A DNA stretch of 36,044 nucleotides from Polyangiaceae bacterium (GCA_025937895.1 JAICQL010000063.1:1-36044), one strand, 5' to 3'; positions 1 through 7,799 are shown, counted from the first letter of the stretch. Notes: generated by a model not told the origin, from the sequence alone. Translations and numbers: made by a program.

Positions 1-441
1 ATCGAGAAGGACACCAACACCAGCCTGACCTTGAGCTACGAGGACGGCGACCCGTGCTTCACGGGCTCTATTCCCACCACTGGTTGGGGAGCCACCTTTG
101 AGCTCGACTTTGCTCCGGAGCGCGAGGAGGAGACCGACCCGGTCCAGATCTGGAACGCAACCGCAGCCGGCATAACCGGCTTCGAACTCGCGTTCCGCGG
201 CAGCCAGCGGCCACCCTCCGTCAAGGTAATTTACAAGCAGGAGGGTGAGTCGGACGACTTCTGTCGCTTCATCAGCCCGGTCACCTCCGAGGTATCCTTC
301 GCTTCAACGGAAGACTGCTCCGGCAGCAATACAGAGGTGCTCGACCCGAGCGCGCTCGACGACCTGATCCTGGCATTCATCCCGTCGGGTAGCTCGTCCT
401 ACCCGCTCGACTTCTGCATCCAGCTCCGCGCCCTCGACTGA
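1..441 (+). CDS. C-terminal part of a secreted beta-rich hypothetical protein
   Basis: The frame is open from the first base of the window and ends at a TGA at 439-441, so this is the last ~146 codons of a longer gene whose start lies upstream. The fragment is acidic, rich in Gly, Ser, Thr and aromatic residues, and has four spaced cysteines (DPCFTG, DDFCRF, EDCSGS, LDFCIQ), which suggests an exported beta-sandwich module held by disulfides. The closing pattern, with a DFCIQLRAL ending, reminds me of ligand-binding modules at the C-termini of myxobacterial secreted proteins, but I cannot name the family with certainty. Codon use matches its neighbours. A TTG at 31 is an internal codon, not a start. 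Confidence 0.7.
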   Translation: MEKDTNTSLTLSYEDGDPCFTGSIPTTGWGATFELDFAPEREEETDPVQIWNATAAGITGFELAFRGSQRPPSVKVIYKQEGESDDFCRFISPVTSEVSFASTEDCSGSNTEVLDPSALDDLILAFIPSGSSSYPLDFCIQLRALD

Positions 442-630
442 GCCGATGTGCGAGCGCGCCCATCGCCGGGGCGCCCCGCGTCGCTGGCCACGGTGCACGC
501 GCTGGTGGACTCTAGACCCCCGGATCCAGCCGGGCGCAGGCGTGCTGACGTTTCGTCGGAGCCGAGCGGCAACGCGCAGCCGTAACCCGCAGCGCATCCG
601 GGCGCGGGTGCACCGAACAAAATGTCTCTC

Positions 631-657
631 GCCGACCAGCAGCTCCTGCTGGTCGGC
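631..657 (-). terminator. Perfect 12-bp hairpin with a T-rich flank on the minus strand
   Basis: GCCGACCAGCAG at 631-642 pairs perfectly with CTGCTGGTCGGC at 646-657 around a 3-nt loop. On the minus strand the stem is followed within a few bases by ATTTTGTT, the layout of an intrinsic terminator. The only minus-strand coding trace upstream of it is the decayed transposase at 778-1060, so it may be a leftover terminator. The rest of 442-777 holds no convincing gene. Confidence 0.5.
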
Positions 658-777
658 GCCGTCCGACCTGGCCGACGTATCGGTAACGGTCTCGTTGCCG
701 GCGAGCTCTCGCTCGAGAGACGTAAACGGGTCGGGCAGCCCTGCAGAGCAGTTGCTACTCATCGATAGAAAGTTCAA

Positions 778-1060
778 TCTGCCTTCGAGAACTCTCGCTC
801 ATCACCGGCGAGACCCTGCATTCCCCCGGCTGCTTGCATCCGCGAGACACCCAACGCCTGGCACCTGGCACCTGGCTCGAGCGAGGTAGGCCACTTCCGG
901 CGCCCTGATGAATGCGTATTCACTCGCTCACCTTTTGCGAAGTAGGTCGCCGCTGCTTCTAAATGTCGCGCTCCTGGCGCAGCTTCTCGACCTCTCGGCG
1001 CAACTCTGCCAGTTCGGCCTTCTCCGCACTGGTCATCACATCCGTCGTGCAACTCACGGA
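778..1060 (-). pseudogene. Decayed IS3-family transposase (orfA end and orfB start)
   Basis: On the minus strand, about 1036-962 encodes MTSAEKAE and then AELAELRREVEKLRQERD, the Glu/Arg-rich coiled coil that ends OrfA of many IS3-type elements. Immediately after it, in another frame (about 961-919), comes EAAATYFAKGERV, matching the usual OrfA/OrfB junction. Further on, about 865-778, there is LGVSR followed by GLAGDEREFSKAD, resembling the start of OrfB. A TAG directly after RDI and several frame changes break the reading frame, and no DDE domain or terminal repeats are visible. This is a fragment of a dead insertion sequence; family assignment is from remembered consensus. Confidence 0.5.
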
Positions 1061-1205
1061 ATCGCGATGGAACCGCAATATATCCGCGCTCCGCGGATCC
1101 AGCTCCGCTCCGCTCCGCACTGCGCCCGCGAAGTGTCCGCCGCTCCGTATCAGCTGAGCGACACTTGGCCGCGCAGAGTCCCGAGGTTGGGCCGAGAGAC
1201 GTGCA

Positions 1206-1325
1206 GTTGAGGTCCGGCCCCCCCTCGTGCACGGCGCCGGTAATGTCTGGTCGAGCTCCGCCACCCCTCATGCACGGACACCCGGAGGTTGAGCTCCGCG
1301 CCTCCGCATCACGGTGCTCGAGTGT
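1206..1325. repeat. Three degenerate ~40-bp tandem units
   Basis: Units starting near 1206, 1250 and 1288 share the pattern GTYGAGSTCCG followed by C-rich sequence; the first two also share CTC(G/A)TGCACGG. Spacing is 44 and 38 bp. The units are not open in one frame and do not belong to a visible gene. Together with the transposase remnant they fill the stretch between the first gene and the esterase. Confidence 0.35.
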
Positions 1326-1349
1326 AGCTCCGATGGTGATACGGTGAGT

Positions 1350-2420
1350 CTAGCCAGCGGTGCGCAAGCTCGGCCGTGCGGTGTGCGCGCTCTGGCCAGC
1401 CGCGTGCTCGCGAACGAACGCTCCCACCTCGTCGATGGCGCGCCGCGCGTCGCCGGTGGCCCCGCGCATCATGTGCCAGACGTGCACCATGTCCGGATAA
1501 ACGCTGAGCTCGACGGTGACGCCTGCTGCGCGCGCGCGCTCCACGAAGCTGCACACCTGATCGCGCAGCACCTCCGCGTCGCCCACCTGCACCAGCAGCG
1601 GCGGCAGGCCGTGCAGGTCCGCGAACAGCGGTGAGATGTCGGGGCTCCTCGGGTCCGCTCCTGCCAGGTAGCTGGCAGCAGCCAGCCGGCAGTGTACCTC
1701 GCCGACGAAGTCATGAACGGCGTTGGTCTGGAAGCTGGCCCCCGAGCAGTCGAGATCTACCCACGGGCTCAGCAGGGCAGCGGCCGCCGGTAGCGGCTCG
1801 CCCTGGTCGCGCAGCAAGAGCAGGGTGTTGAGCACCAGGGTGCCGCCCGCCGAGTCCCCGGCGAGCACGATGCGCCGCGGCGACACCTGTTGAGCGAGCA
1901 GGTAGCGATACGCGGCGAGAGCGTCTTCACTGGCAGCGGGCGCCGGGTGCTCCGGTGCCAGCCGGTAGTTGAAGGCCAGGGTGCTGGCGCGCGCCGCGCG
2001 AGCCAGGGCTCCGATCAGCTCGCCGTGGGTGCGCAGCGAGGCGAACACGAAGCCGCCACCGTGAAAGTACAGCAGCACCGGGCCGTCTGCCCCCGGCGGC
2101 TCGAGCCACATGCCATCGAGCTCGCCCGAGGCGCTGGGCAGGCGCACGAAGCGTGGCGCGAGCCCGTCCGTCCGCCACGGGCTCGCCGCCTCTCCCACGT
2201 TGCGCCAGCGCACCACGCCGATCTCGGGCATCACCGACCACGAGCCGCGATAGGCCGCGATCGTGGCCTCCAGCTGGGCACTCCAGCCGCTGCGACGCCG
2301 CCGCCCGAACATTCGCCGGAGGAGCGCGAACAGCAGAAAGCCCAGGCTGCAGGCCACGACCCTCACGATGTCGCCGGCCGGGGCGCGCGGCGCGGGGAGA
2401 GCAGACGGGTGAGCGCGCAA
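1350..2420 (-). CDS. Alpha/beta-hydrolase esterase, hormone-sensitive-lipase type (family IV)
   Basis: A 356-aa serine esterase expected to hydrolyse short acyl esters. A hydrophobic segment at about 18-37 followed by RRMFGRRRR could anchor it in the membrane with a cytoplasmic catalytic domain. The oxyanion-hole motif HGGGF is at 120-124, nucleophile Ser190 is in GDSAGG, NYRLAPEHP is at 151-159, and the catalytic His is near 313 in MVHVW. The usual acid position (first D of DPLRD) appears to hold Glu in GDAEVLRD, with two Asp close by. The start is TTG, supported by GGAAGG nine bases upstream; a GTG lies 19 codons inside. It follows the tetR-type gene by 39 bp in the same direction, so the regulator probably controls it. 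Confidence 0.88.
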   Translation of the reverse strand: MRAHPSALPAPRAPAGDIVRVVACSLGFLLFALLRRMFGRRRRSGWSAQLEATIAAYRGSWSVMPEIGVVRWRNVGEAASPWRTDGLAPRFVRLPSASGELDGMWLEPPGADGPVLLYFHGGGFVFASLRTHGELIGALARAARASTLAFNYRLAPEHPAPAASEDALAAYRYLLAQQVSPRRIVLAGDSAGGTLVLNTLLLLRDQGEPLPAAAALLSPWVDLDCSGASFQTNAVHDFVGEVHCRLAAASYLAGADPRSPDISPLFADLHGLPPLLVQVGDAEVLRDQVCSFVERARAAGVTVELSVYPDMVHVWHMMRGATGDARRAIDEVGAFVREHAAGQSAHTARPSLRTAG

Positions 2421-2459
2421 GGTTGCTGGCCTTCCTTCTCGTGGCCGCTACGCGGGCGG

Positions 2460-3047
2460 CTAACCCGGACTGGCCGCACCGATGTGCTGAGCCATCAGCG
2501 CCTCGAACAGCGGCAGGGGGGCAGGCACGCCCTCTTGCACCCAGCCGATCAGCGCCAGGTAGTAGAAGGAGGCAAAGGCCGTCGCGAACACCTGCGCGTG
2601 GGTGGCGGGCGTGAGCTCTCCCCGCGCCTTGGCCTGCTCCACCAGCTTGACCACGTGGGCCGTCACTGTCTGTGCCTGCTCGCTGAAGCGCTCGCGCCAG
2701 GGTGGCTTGGCCAGCAACGATTCGCGCAGCAGCACGCGCGAGAGGCTGGGCCGCTCCTGGTAATACGCATAGAAAGGGCGCACCAGCGCGCACAGCCGCG
2801 CCAGCAGCTTGCCCCGGCTCGGCGCGCCCAGGCTGCGCTCGATCACGCCCTCCAGATCCTCGTACAGGGCCGCGTGCAACAGGCTGGTCTTGTCCGTGAA
2901 GTGCAGCAAGACGGTGCCCGCCGCGACCTCTGCGTCCGCGGCGATCGCTCGAATGTTCGCGCCCTCGAAGCCGTCCCGCTCGAAGTGCAGGCGCGCCACC
3001 TCCAGGATGCGCGCCCGGGTGGACTCCTTCTGTTCCTGCCGGGTCAT
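2460..3047 (-). CDS. TetR/AcrR-family transcriptional repressor
   Basis: 195 aa from the preferred start at MTRQEQ. The N-terminal helix-turn-helix is typical (ARILEVARLHFERDGFEGA, then IRAIAADAEVAAGTVLLHF and DKTSLLHAAL, about residues 11-60); the rest is the variable helical ligand-binding domain. It should bind DNA as a dimer and release it on ligand binding. An upstream ATG at 3077 (MNTFSER) would put the operator palindrome inside the coding region, and a TTG at 3101 is also possible. I prefer 3047 because the operator then lies just upstream, although no clear Shine-Dalgarno is seen there. It is the first gene of a likely pair with the esterase and is divergent from ilvD. Confidence 0.85.
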   Translation of the reverse strand: MTRQEQKESTRARILEVARLHFERDGFEGANIRAIAADAEVAAGTVLLHFTDKTSLLHAALYEDLEGVIERSLGAPSRGKLLARLCALVRPFYAYYQERPSLSRVLLRESLLAKPPWRERFSEQAQTVTAHVVKLVEQAKARGELTPATHAQVFATAFASFYYLALIGWVQEGVPAPLPLFEALMAQHIGAASPG

Positions 3048-3051
3048 TAGC

Positions 3052-3076
3052 TGAACACGTTCACTGAACGTGTTCA
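3052..3076. promoter_or_regulatory. Perfect 25-bp palindromic operator for the adjacent TetR regulator
   Basis: TGAACACGTTCA at 3052-3063 is followed by one base and its exact reverse complement TGAACGTGTTCA at 3065-3076. Each 12-bp arm also contains GAACACGTTC-like internal symmetry. Size, symmetry and position at the 5' end of a TetR gene fit an autoregulatory operator. The ilvD start is 125 bp away in the other direction, so ilvD could be affected too, but this is less certain. Confidence 0.75.
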
Positions 3077-3200
3077 TTCGACGGCCCGCGCCGCCTGTCA
3101 AATTCGAGCGTGTTGCGTTTTTCGCAATTTTTCATTGCCATCTTTGCACTTCCTGCATCGCTCCCGCAGAGGCATGGTGTCGCCAGCGAGAGGACGAGCC

Positions 3201-5027
3201 ATGCCCACATACCGTTCCAGGACCTCCACCGCCGGCCGCAACATGGCGGGCGCCCGCGCTCTGTGGCGCGCCACCGGCATGAAAGACGGCGATTTCGACA
3301 AGCCCATCATCGCCGTCGTCAACTCCTTCACCCAGTTCGTCCCCGGGCACGTGCACCTCAAGGATCTCGGCCAGCTGGTGGCGCGCGTGATCGAGGGCGC
3401 AGGCGCCGTCGCCAAGGAGTTCAACACCATCGCCATCGACGATGGCATCGCCATGGGGCACGACGGCATGCTCTACAGCCTGCCCTCACGCGACCTGATC
3501 GCCGACTCCGTCGAGTACATGGTCAACGCGCACACCGCGGACGCGATGGTGTGCATCTCCAACTGTGACAAGATCACGCCTGGCATGTTGATGGCCGCGA
3601 TGCGGCTCAACATCCCCGCCGTGTTCGTCTCGGGCGGGCCGATGGAGGCGGGCAAGACCAAGCTCGCCAAGCACAAGCTGGATCTGATCGACGCCATGAT
3701 CATGGGCGCCGATCCAAAGGTGGACGACGAGACGGTGGCGGCGGTCGAGCGCTCCGCGTGCCCCACCTGCGGCTCCTGCTCGGGCATGTTCACGGCCAAC
3801 TCGATGAACTGCCTGACCGAGGCGCTGGGCCTCTCACTGCCAGGCAATGGCACCCTGCTGGCGACCCACGCCGATCGCCAGAAGCTATTCGAGGAGGCGG
3901 GGCGGTTGATCGTGGCGCTGGCGCGGCGCTACTACGAGCAGGGGGACGAGAGCGTGCTGCCCCGCTCCGTGGCGAGCTTCGCCGCGTTCGAGAACGCGAT
4001 GAGCCTGGACATCGCCATGGGCGGTTCCACCAACACCATCCTGCACCTGCTCGCCGCCGCGCAGGAGGCGCGCGTGCCCTTCACGATGAAGGACATCGAC
4101 CGACTCTCCCGGAGGGTGCCGCAGCTGTGCAAGGTGGCGCCCAGCACGCAGAAGTACCACGTCGAGGACGTACACCGCGCGGGCGGTGTGATGGCCATCC
4201 TGGGTGAGCTGGAGCGCGCGGGGCTGCTGGACACCAGCGCGCGCACGGTGCACTCCCCCACCCTGGCCACGGCGCTCGCCGCCTGGGACATCCGGCGCAC
4301 CGAGGCCGCGGCCGTGCACGAGTTCTATCGCGCGGGGCCCGCCGGCATCCCGACGCAGCAGGCCTTCAGCCAGAGCACGCGCTGGCCCAGCCTGGATCAG
4401 GATCGTGCCGAGGGCTGCATCCGCAGCCTGGAGGGCGCCTACTCGCAAGAGGGTGGCCTGGCGGTGCTGTACGGCAACCTCGCGCCCAACGGCTGCGTGG
4501 TGAAGACGGCGGGAGTGGCGGAGGAGAACCTGGTGTTCGAGGGGCCGGCGCTCGTGGTGGAGAGCCAGGATGAAGCCGTGGACGCCATCCTCGGCGATCG
4601 CGTGCGCCCCGGTGACGTGGTCATCGTCCGCTACGAGGGCCCGCGCGGCGGCCCCGGCATGCAGGAGATGCTGTACCCAACCAGCTATCTGAAGTCGAAG
4701 GGGCTGGGCAAGGCCTGCGCGCTGATCACCGACGGGCGCTTCTCGGGCGGCACCAGCGGGCTGTCCATCGGACACGTGTCACCGGAGGCGGCAGCGGGCG
4801 GCGCCATCGCCCTGGTCGAGACGGGCGATCGCATCCGCATCGACATCCCGGCGCGCAGCATCGTGCTGGCCGTGGACGAGGCCAGCCTGGAGCAGCGCCG
4901 CCAGCGCTGCAGCTACAAGCCCGGCAAGCCGCGCGCGCGCGTGGTGTCTGCCGCGCTCTCGGCCTACGCCAAGCTCACCACCAGCGCCGACCGCGGCGCG
5001 GTCCGCGACGTCTCCCAGCTCGACTGA
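3201..5027 (+). CDS. ilvD: Dihydroxy-acid dehydratase
   Basis: Catalyses dehydration of 2,3-dihydroxy-3-methylbutanoate and its valerate homologue to the 2-oxo acids, the third common step of valine, leucine and isoleucine synthesis, in the cytoplasm with an Fe-S cluster. The protein is 608 aa, close to the ~616 aa of enterobacterial IlvD. Visible hallmarks are the N-terminal GRNMAGARALWRATGM, SNCDKITPGM near residue 120-129 with a cluster cysteine, CPTCGSCSGMFTANSMNCL near 187-205, and GRFSGGTSGLSIGHVSPEA near the C-terminus. ATG 3201 is chosen because AGAGGA lies 6-7 bases upstream; an in-frame upstream extension to 3135 has no support. It stands alone, with no other branched-chain genes beside it. 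Confidence 0.96.
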   Translation: MPTYRSRTSTAGRNMAGARALWRATGMKDGDFDKPIIAVVNSFTQFVPGHVHLKDLGQLVARVIEGAGAVAKEFNTIAIDDGIAMGHDGMLYSLPSRDLIADSVEYMVNAHTADAMVCISNCDKITPGMLMAAMRLNIPAVFVSGGPMEAGKTKLAKHKLDLIDAMIMGADPKVDDETVAAVERSACPTCGSCSGMFTANSMNCLTEALGLSLPGNGTLLATHADRQKLFEEAGRLIVALARRYYEQGDESVLPRSVASFAAFENAMSLDIAMGGSTNTILHLLAAAQEARVPFTMKDIDRLSRRVPQLCKVAPSTQKYHVEDVHRAGGVMAILGELERAGLLDTSARTVHSPTLATALAAWDIRRTEAAAVHEFYRAGPAGIPTQQAFSQSTRWPSLDQDRAEGCIRSLEGAYSQEGGLAVLYGNLAPNGCVVKTAGVAEENLVFEGPALVVESQDEAVDAILGDRVRPGDVVIVRYEGPRGGPGMQEMLYPTSYLKSKGLGKACALITDGRFSGGTSGLSIGHVSPEAAAGGAIALVETGDRIRIDIPARSIVLAVDEASLEQRRQRCSYKPGKPRARVVSAALSAYAKLTTSADRGAVRDVSQLD

Positions 5028-5055
5028 GCGCGCGCGCGCCGAGGCTTTTGACCAC

Positions 5056-5081
5056 GCCGGCGCTCCCGCGAGAGCGCCGGC
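5056..5081 (+). terminator. Hairpin terminator after ilvD
   Basis: GCCGGCGCTC (5056-5065) and GAGCGCCGGC (5072-5081) form a perfect 10-bp stem with a 6-nt loop, 28 bp after the ilvD stop. There is no T-tract after it on the plus strand, so termination efficiency is uncertain. Confidence 0.55.
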
Positions 5082-5132
5082 ATCGACTTGCGGCCCCGGC
5101 CGTGTTTAGCTGCGCGCGAGAGGTTCAGCGCT

Positions 5133-5990
5133 ATGCCCCTGTCTCCCGAGCCGCGCAGCATGGCGGTCTTTTGTGACTTCGAGAACGTCGCGCTCGGAGT
5201 GCGCGATGCAAAATACGATCGCTTCGACATCGGTCGGGTGCTGGAGCGGCTGCTGCTCAAGGGCCCCATCGTCGTGAAGAAGGCGTATTGCGACTGGGGC
5301 CGCTACAGCGAATACAAGGCCGCCATGCACGAGGCCGCTTTCGAGCTGATCGACATCCCGCACGTGCGCCAGTCCGGCAAGAACTCGGCAGACATCCGCA
5401 TGGTCGTCGATGCGCTGGACCTCTGCTACACGAAGTCGCACGTCACCACCTTCGTGCTCATCACCGGGGACTCGGATTTTTCGCCGCTGGTGTCCAAGCT
5501 GCGCGAAAACGACAAGCAAGCCATCGGCGTCGGCGTGAAGAAGTCGACCAGCGACCTCTTGATCGCCAACTGCGACGAGTTCATCTACTACGACGATCTG
5601 GTGCGGCAGGACGCCAGGCCCAGCGCGCGCACCCGCGCCAAGGCCAAGGCACCGGCGCGCGCGCGCGGCAGCAAGGGCGAGGCACAGGGCAGCAAGCAGA
5701 GCGCGGCGGACGAGGGCAGCGCGCAGGCGGACCGCCAGCAGCAGGCCATCGATCTGGTGCTGGAGACGGTGGAGGCGCTGATCGCCGAGCGCGGCGCCGA
5801 CGGCAAGATCTGGGGCTCGATGGTGAAGCAGGCCATCAAGCGGCGAAAGCCCGGCTTCTCCGAGTCATATTATGGCTATCGCTCCTTCTCGCGCCTGCTG
5901 GAAGACGCAGCCGCCCGCGACGGCCTCGAGCTGGAAGAGGACGAGAAGTCCGGCGGCGTGATCATCCGCGGCTACAAGCCGGGAACCTGA
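5133..5990 (+). CDS. NYN-domain (LabA/DUF88) putative RNase with C-terminal OST-HTH/LOTUS domain
   Basis: 285 aa. Residues about 9-150 form a PIN-like NYN domain: FCDFENVALG gives the first acidic site, NSADIRMVVDAL the second and ITGDSDFSPLV the third, followed by GVGVKKSTSDLLIANCDEFIYYD. A basic Ala/Arg/Lys-rich linker (about 160-205) leads to a winged-helix OST-HTH/LOTUS-like module (AIDLVLETVEALIAERG, then GSMVKQAIKRR, SYYGYRSFSRLLEDA and GVIIRGYKP). Family knowledge suggests metal-dependent RNA cleavage with the LOTUS module binding RNA; its substrate is unknown. ATG 5133 has GAGAGG about 10 bases upstream. It runs in the ilvD direction but beyond a hairpin, so it is probably a separate unit. 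It ends tail to tail with the GNAT-like gene. Confidence 0.88.
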   Translation: MPLSPEPRSMAVFCDFENVALGVRDAKYDRFDIGRVLERLLLKGPIVVKKAYCDWGRYSEYKAAMHEAAFELIDIPHVRQSGKNSADIRMVVDALDLCYTKSHVTTFVLITGDSDFSPLVSKLRENDKQAIGVGVKKSTSDLLIANCDEFIYYDDLVRQDARPSARTRAKAKAPARARGSKGEAQGSKQSAADEGSAQADRQQQAIDLVLETVEALIAERGADGKIWGSMVKQAIKRRKPGFSESYYGYRSFSRLLEDAAARDGLELEEDEKSGGVIIRGYKPGT

Positions 5991-6018
5991 GGCAGCCTGG
6001 CCGCCGGCACTCGGCAAC

Positions 6019-6960
6019 TCAGTGGATGAAGGTCCACGCGCCAACGATCTGCCGGCCCACGCGCAGCGCCGTGCGCAGCGACGGCAAGTTCTCGCCGTTG
6101 ATGGTGCCGGCGACCAGCGGCGCGAGGCTCGCGTCCAGCCGCCCCAGCACCGCCCGCTGCAGCGGCGCAGCCAGGCCCTTGCCGCAATATTGCCGGCCCA
6201 GCACGATGTCCCACATCAGCCAGGCATCGACGCAATATTGCGCCTCGGGCTTGGCGGCCACCACGGCCACCACCTCGCTGCCCGAGAAGCAGGCATACAG
6301 GCCTCCAGCCTTCGCGCAGTCTTCCAGCGCATCGAGCGGCGCGGCCTGCACCAGCTCCGCCAGCTCTGGCCGGGCGCGGTGAAAGCCGCGGTACAGCTCG
6401 AGAAAGGCCGCACCCACCTCGCTCCCCGAGTTACAGCGCCGTAGCTGCCACTCCGGAGGCAGCAGCGGCGCAGGCTGGCGGCGGAGCTCGGCGAGCGAGC
6501 CCATGACCAGCAAGGAATCGGTGCACGCCGCCTTCAGCTTCGGCCGGTGCTCGTCCACCGGTGACCACCACCAGCTGGCTCGCGGCGCAAATACGGCGAA
6601 CTCACGCATCAGCTGCGCGTGTGCTTCAGCCAGCTCCTTCTCCGCGAGCCAGCGGCTCTGCGCAAACACGCCCACGAAGGGAAAGCCCGTGGCCAGGCCG
6701 CGGAAGTGGATGCCGGCGAGCAAGCTGGCTCCGCATGACAGGCTCAGCTCGCGCAGGCGGTACAGCTGGTGCTCCACCCCAGCCACCGGGCAGGCGCGGG
6801 CGTAGCGCCGGCTGTATTCGTCATTGATGGTCCGCTCCAGGTACTGCGCCGTGGCCTCCAGGTAGCGCCGGCGCGCGGCGTCGGGGCACCAGGCACGCAC
6901 CACGGGGCTGACCGAGTCCTCCAACCAGGCGCGATAGCGCTCGAGCGTGGCCGCCGTCAT
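6019..6960 (-). CDS. GNAT-like acetyltransferase domain protein
   Basis: 313 aa, no signal peptide. The C-terminal third resembles a GNAT fold: WDIVLGRQYCGKGLAAPLQ matches the acetyl-CoA-binding Q/R-x-x-G-x-G/A segment, followed by GTINGENLPSLRTALRVGR, the usual N-x-x-S/A pattern of the last helix. The N-terminal two thirds (RYRAWLEDSVSPVVRAWCP onward, with CP and Trp-rich stretches) are not recognised. The acceptor substrate is unknown. ATG 6960 is the first credible start; a GTG at 7023 would add 21 residues of low-complexity sequence and neither start has a well-spaced Shine-Dalgarno. It lies downstream of the first peptide precursor, with a strong hairpin in between, so they are probably not co-transcribed. 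Confidence 0.65.
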   Translation of the reverse strand: MTAATLERYRAWLEDSVSPVVRAWCPDAARRRYLEATAQYLERTINDEYSRRYARACPVAGVEHQLYRLRELSLSCGASLLAGIHFRGLATGFPFVGVFAQSRWLAEKELAEAHAQLMREFAVFAPRASWWWSPVDEHRPKLKAACTDSLLVMGSLAELRRQPAPLLPPEWQLRRCNSGSEVGAAFLELYRGFHRARPELAELVQAAPLDALEDCAKAGGLYACFSGSEVVAVVAAKPEAQYCVDAWLMWDIVLGRQYCGKGLAAPLQRAVLGRLDASLAPLVAGTINGENLPSLRTALRVGRQIVGAWTFIH

Positions 6961-7053
6961 GCCTCGAGGATTCGCCCAGCCGCCGGCAGACTGCAAGGGC
7001 CAGCAGCGGCGCGCAGCAGACACGGCGCCCGGCGCTGGCTGGGCCGCAAAAGG

Positions 7054-7094
7054 GACGCGGCCGCCACCGGTCTGTGCCCCGGTGCGGCCGCGTC
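7054..7094 (-). terminator. Strong intrinsic terminator downstream of peptide precursor 1
   Basis: Left arm 7054-7070 begins GACGCGGCCGCC and right arm 7079-7094 ends CGGCCGCGTC; together they make a ~16-bp stem with one bulge and an ~8-nt loop. On the minus strand the stem is followed by CCCTTTTGCGG, a short U run. It separates precursor 1 from the GNAT-like gene. Confidence 0.6.
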
Positions 7095-7171
7095 GAGTGT
7101 CAGAGATGTCTGTCGAGGTATCAACCCGAGGTGTCAGTCGAGCTCACTCCGGGATTGGGCTCAGGATCGGA

Positions 7172-7246
7172 CCGTTCGTCCGTGAGCTGCTCTGCGGTGC
7201 CCGAGGAAGAAAGCATCTTCGCGGCGATTCGCAGACGAACGGCTCG
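7172..7246. repeat. Imperfect inverted repeat downstream of precursor 1, shared with precursor 2
   Basis: CCGTTCGTCCGTGAG at 7172-7186 pairs with TTCGCAGACGAACGG at 7228-7242 with one mismatch and wobbles. The right arm and flank (7222-7246) match 10466-10490 at 24 of 25 positions, and the left arm matches 10421-10435 less strictly. The element lies 16 bp beyond the precursor stop codon and has no T-tract. It could be a 3' RNA stem or a protein site copied together with the gene. Confidence 0.5.
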
Positions 7247-7261
7247 AGAGCTGTCCAGCGC

Positions 7262-7549
7262 TCAGGCCTGAGCCTGCGCCACGTTCACGGTGACCGCCAC
7301 GTTGACGATCTGCGTGTCGCCGCCCGTCGCCGCCGGCTCGCTGTAGTCGCTCGACTCGCTGTACTCGCTCGACTCATCCTTGTACTCCGGCTCGTAGCTC
7401 TCGTACTTCTTGCAGTGGTTGTAGCGCGGCTTGTACCACCCGCCGCAGTGGCGGCGCTTGCGGTGGCAATACCCACCCACTACCTGCTCCAGCTCGCCCT
7501 CGCCGAGGACGTTGACGTTCGCGCTGCTGGTCTCGTTGAGCTTCTTCAT
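7262..7549 (-). CDS. Double-glycine leader peptide precursor, copy 1 (RiPP or bacteriocin-like)
   Basis: 95 aa. The first 26 residues look like a double-glycine leader: MKKLNETSS at the start and GEGELEQVVGG at 16-26, with cleavage expected after Gly26 by a peptidase-containing ABC transporter. The presumed core starts YCHRKRRHCGGWYKPRYNHC: basic, with Cys at 28, 35 and 46. Residues 49-72 are acidic with Tyr spaced every few residues. A second Gly-Gly (76-77) precedes a tail of alternating Val/Thr/Asn ending AQAQA. AAGGAAAGAAGAGA just before the ATG is a strong ribosome-binding region. A sigma-54-type promoter lies 61 bp upstream. It differs from copy 2 at only two residues (Ser70/Gly, Asn89/Thr). 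No maturation or export gene is in the window; the class of final product is unknown. Confidence 0.82.
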   Translation of the reverse strand: MKKLNETSSANVNVLGEGELEQVVGGYCHRKRRHCGGWYKPRYNHCKKYESYEPEYKDESSEYSESSDYSEPAATGGDTQIVNVAVTVNVAQAQA

Positions 7550-7607
7550 GGGGTCTCTTCTTTCCTTGTTTGGCTGCGGCTTTCGTCGCCGCGTTCGTCT
7601 CTGCCTA

Positions 7608-7624
7608 TTGCAGCCGGCATGCCA
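7608..7624 (-). promoter_or_regulatory. Sigma-54-type -24/-12 promoter of precursor 1
   Basis: On the minus strand the sequence reads TGGCATGCCGGCTGCAA, with the invariant GG and GC elements exactly 10 nt apart, against a remembered consensus TGGCACG-N4-TTGCA. The predicted transcription start is near 7598, about 49 nt before the ATG at 7549. The matching element before copy 2 has the same distance to its ATG. Confidence 0.7.
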
Positions 7625-7696
7625 GCCGCTGCGCTGGCTGCTTTCACGGGTTTTCCGCCAAGTTCCGGGCACCCCATCCGCCTCGCCAGCGCAAGA

Positions 7697-7715
7697 GACG
7701 GTCCTCGGACTGTCC
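7697..7715 (-). promoter_or_regulatory. Tandem GGACNGTC site, candidate enhancer of precursor 1
   Basis: Reading the minus strand, GGACAGTC-CGA-GGACCGTC gives two 8-bp units repeated every 11 bp (one DNA turn), about 75-90 bp upstream of the -24 element. That is where a sigma-54 enhancer-binding protein would bind. The same arrangement occurs before copy 2, in otherwise diverged DNA. Confidence 0.55.
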
Positions 7716-7799
7716 ACCTGCACTGCCGCCGCTGCCGGCGTGAGCCCAGGCACGGGAGAGTACGAGGAGGGGCTCGCCACTGCATGGCAGCTGGGCGCG

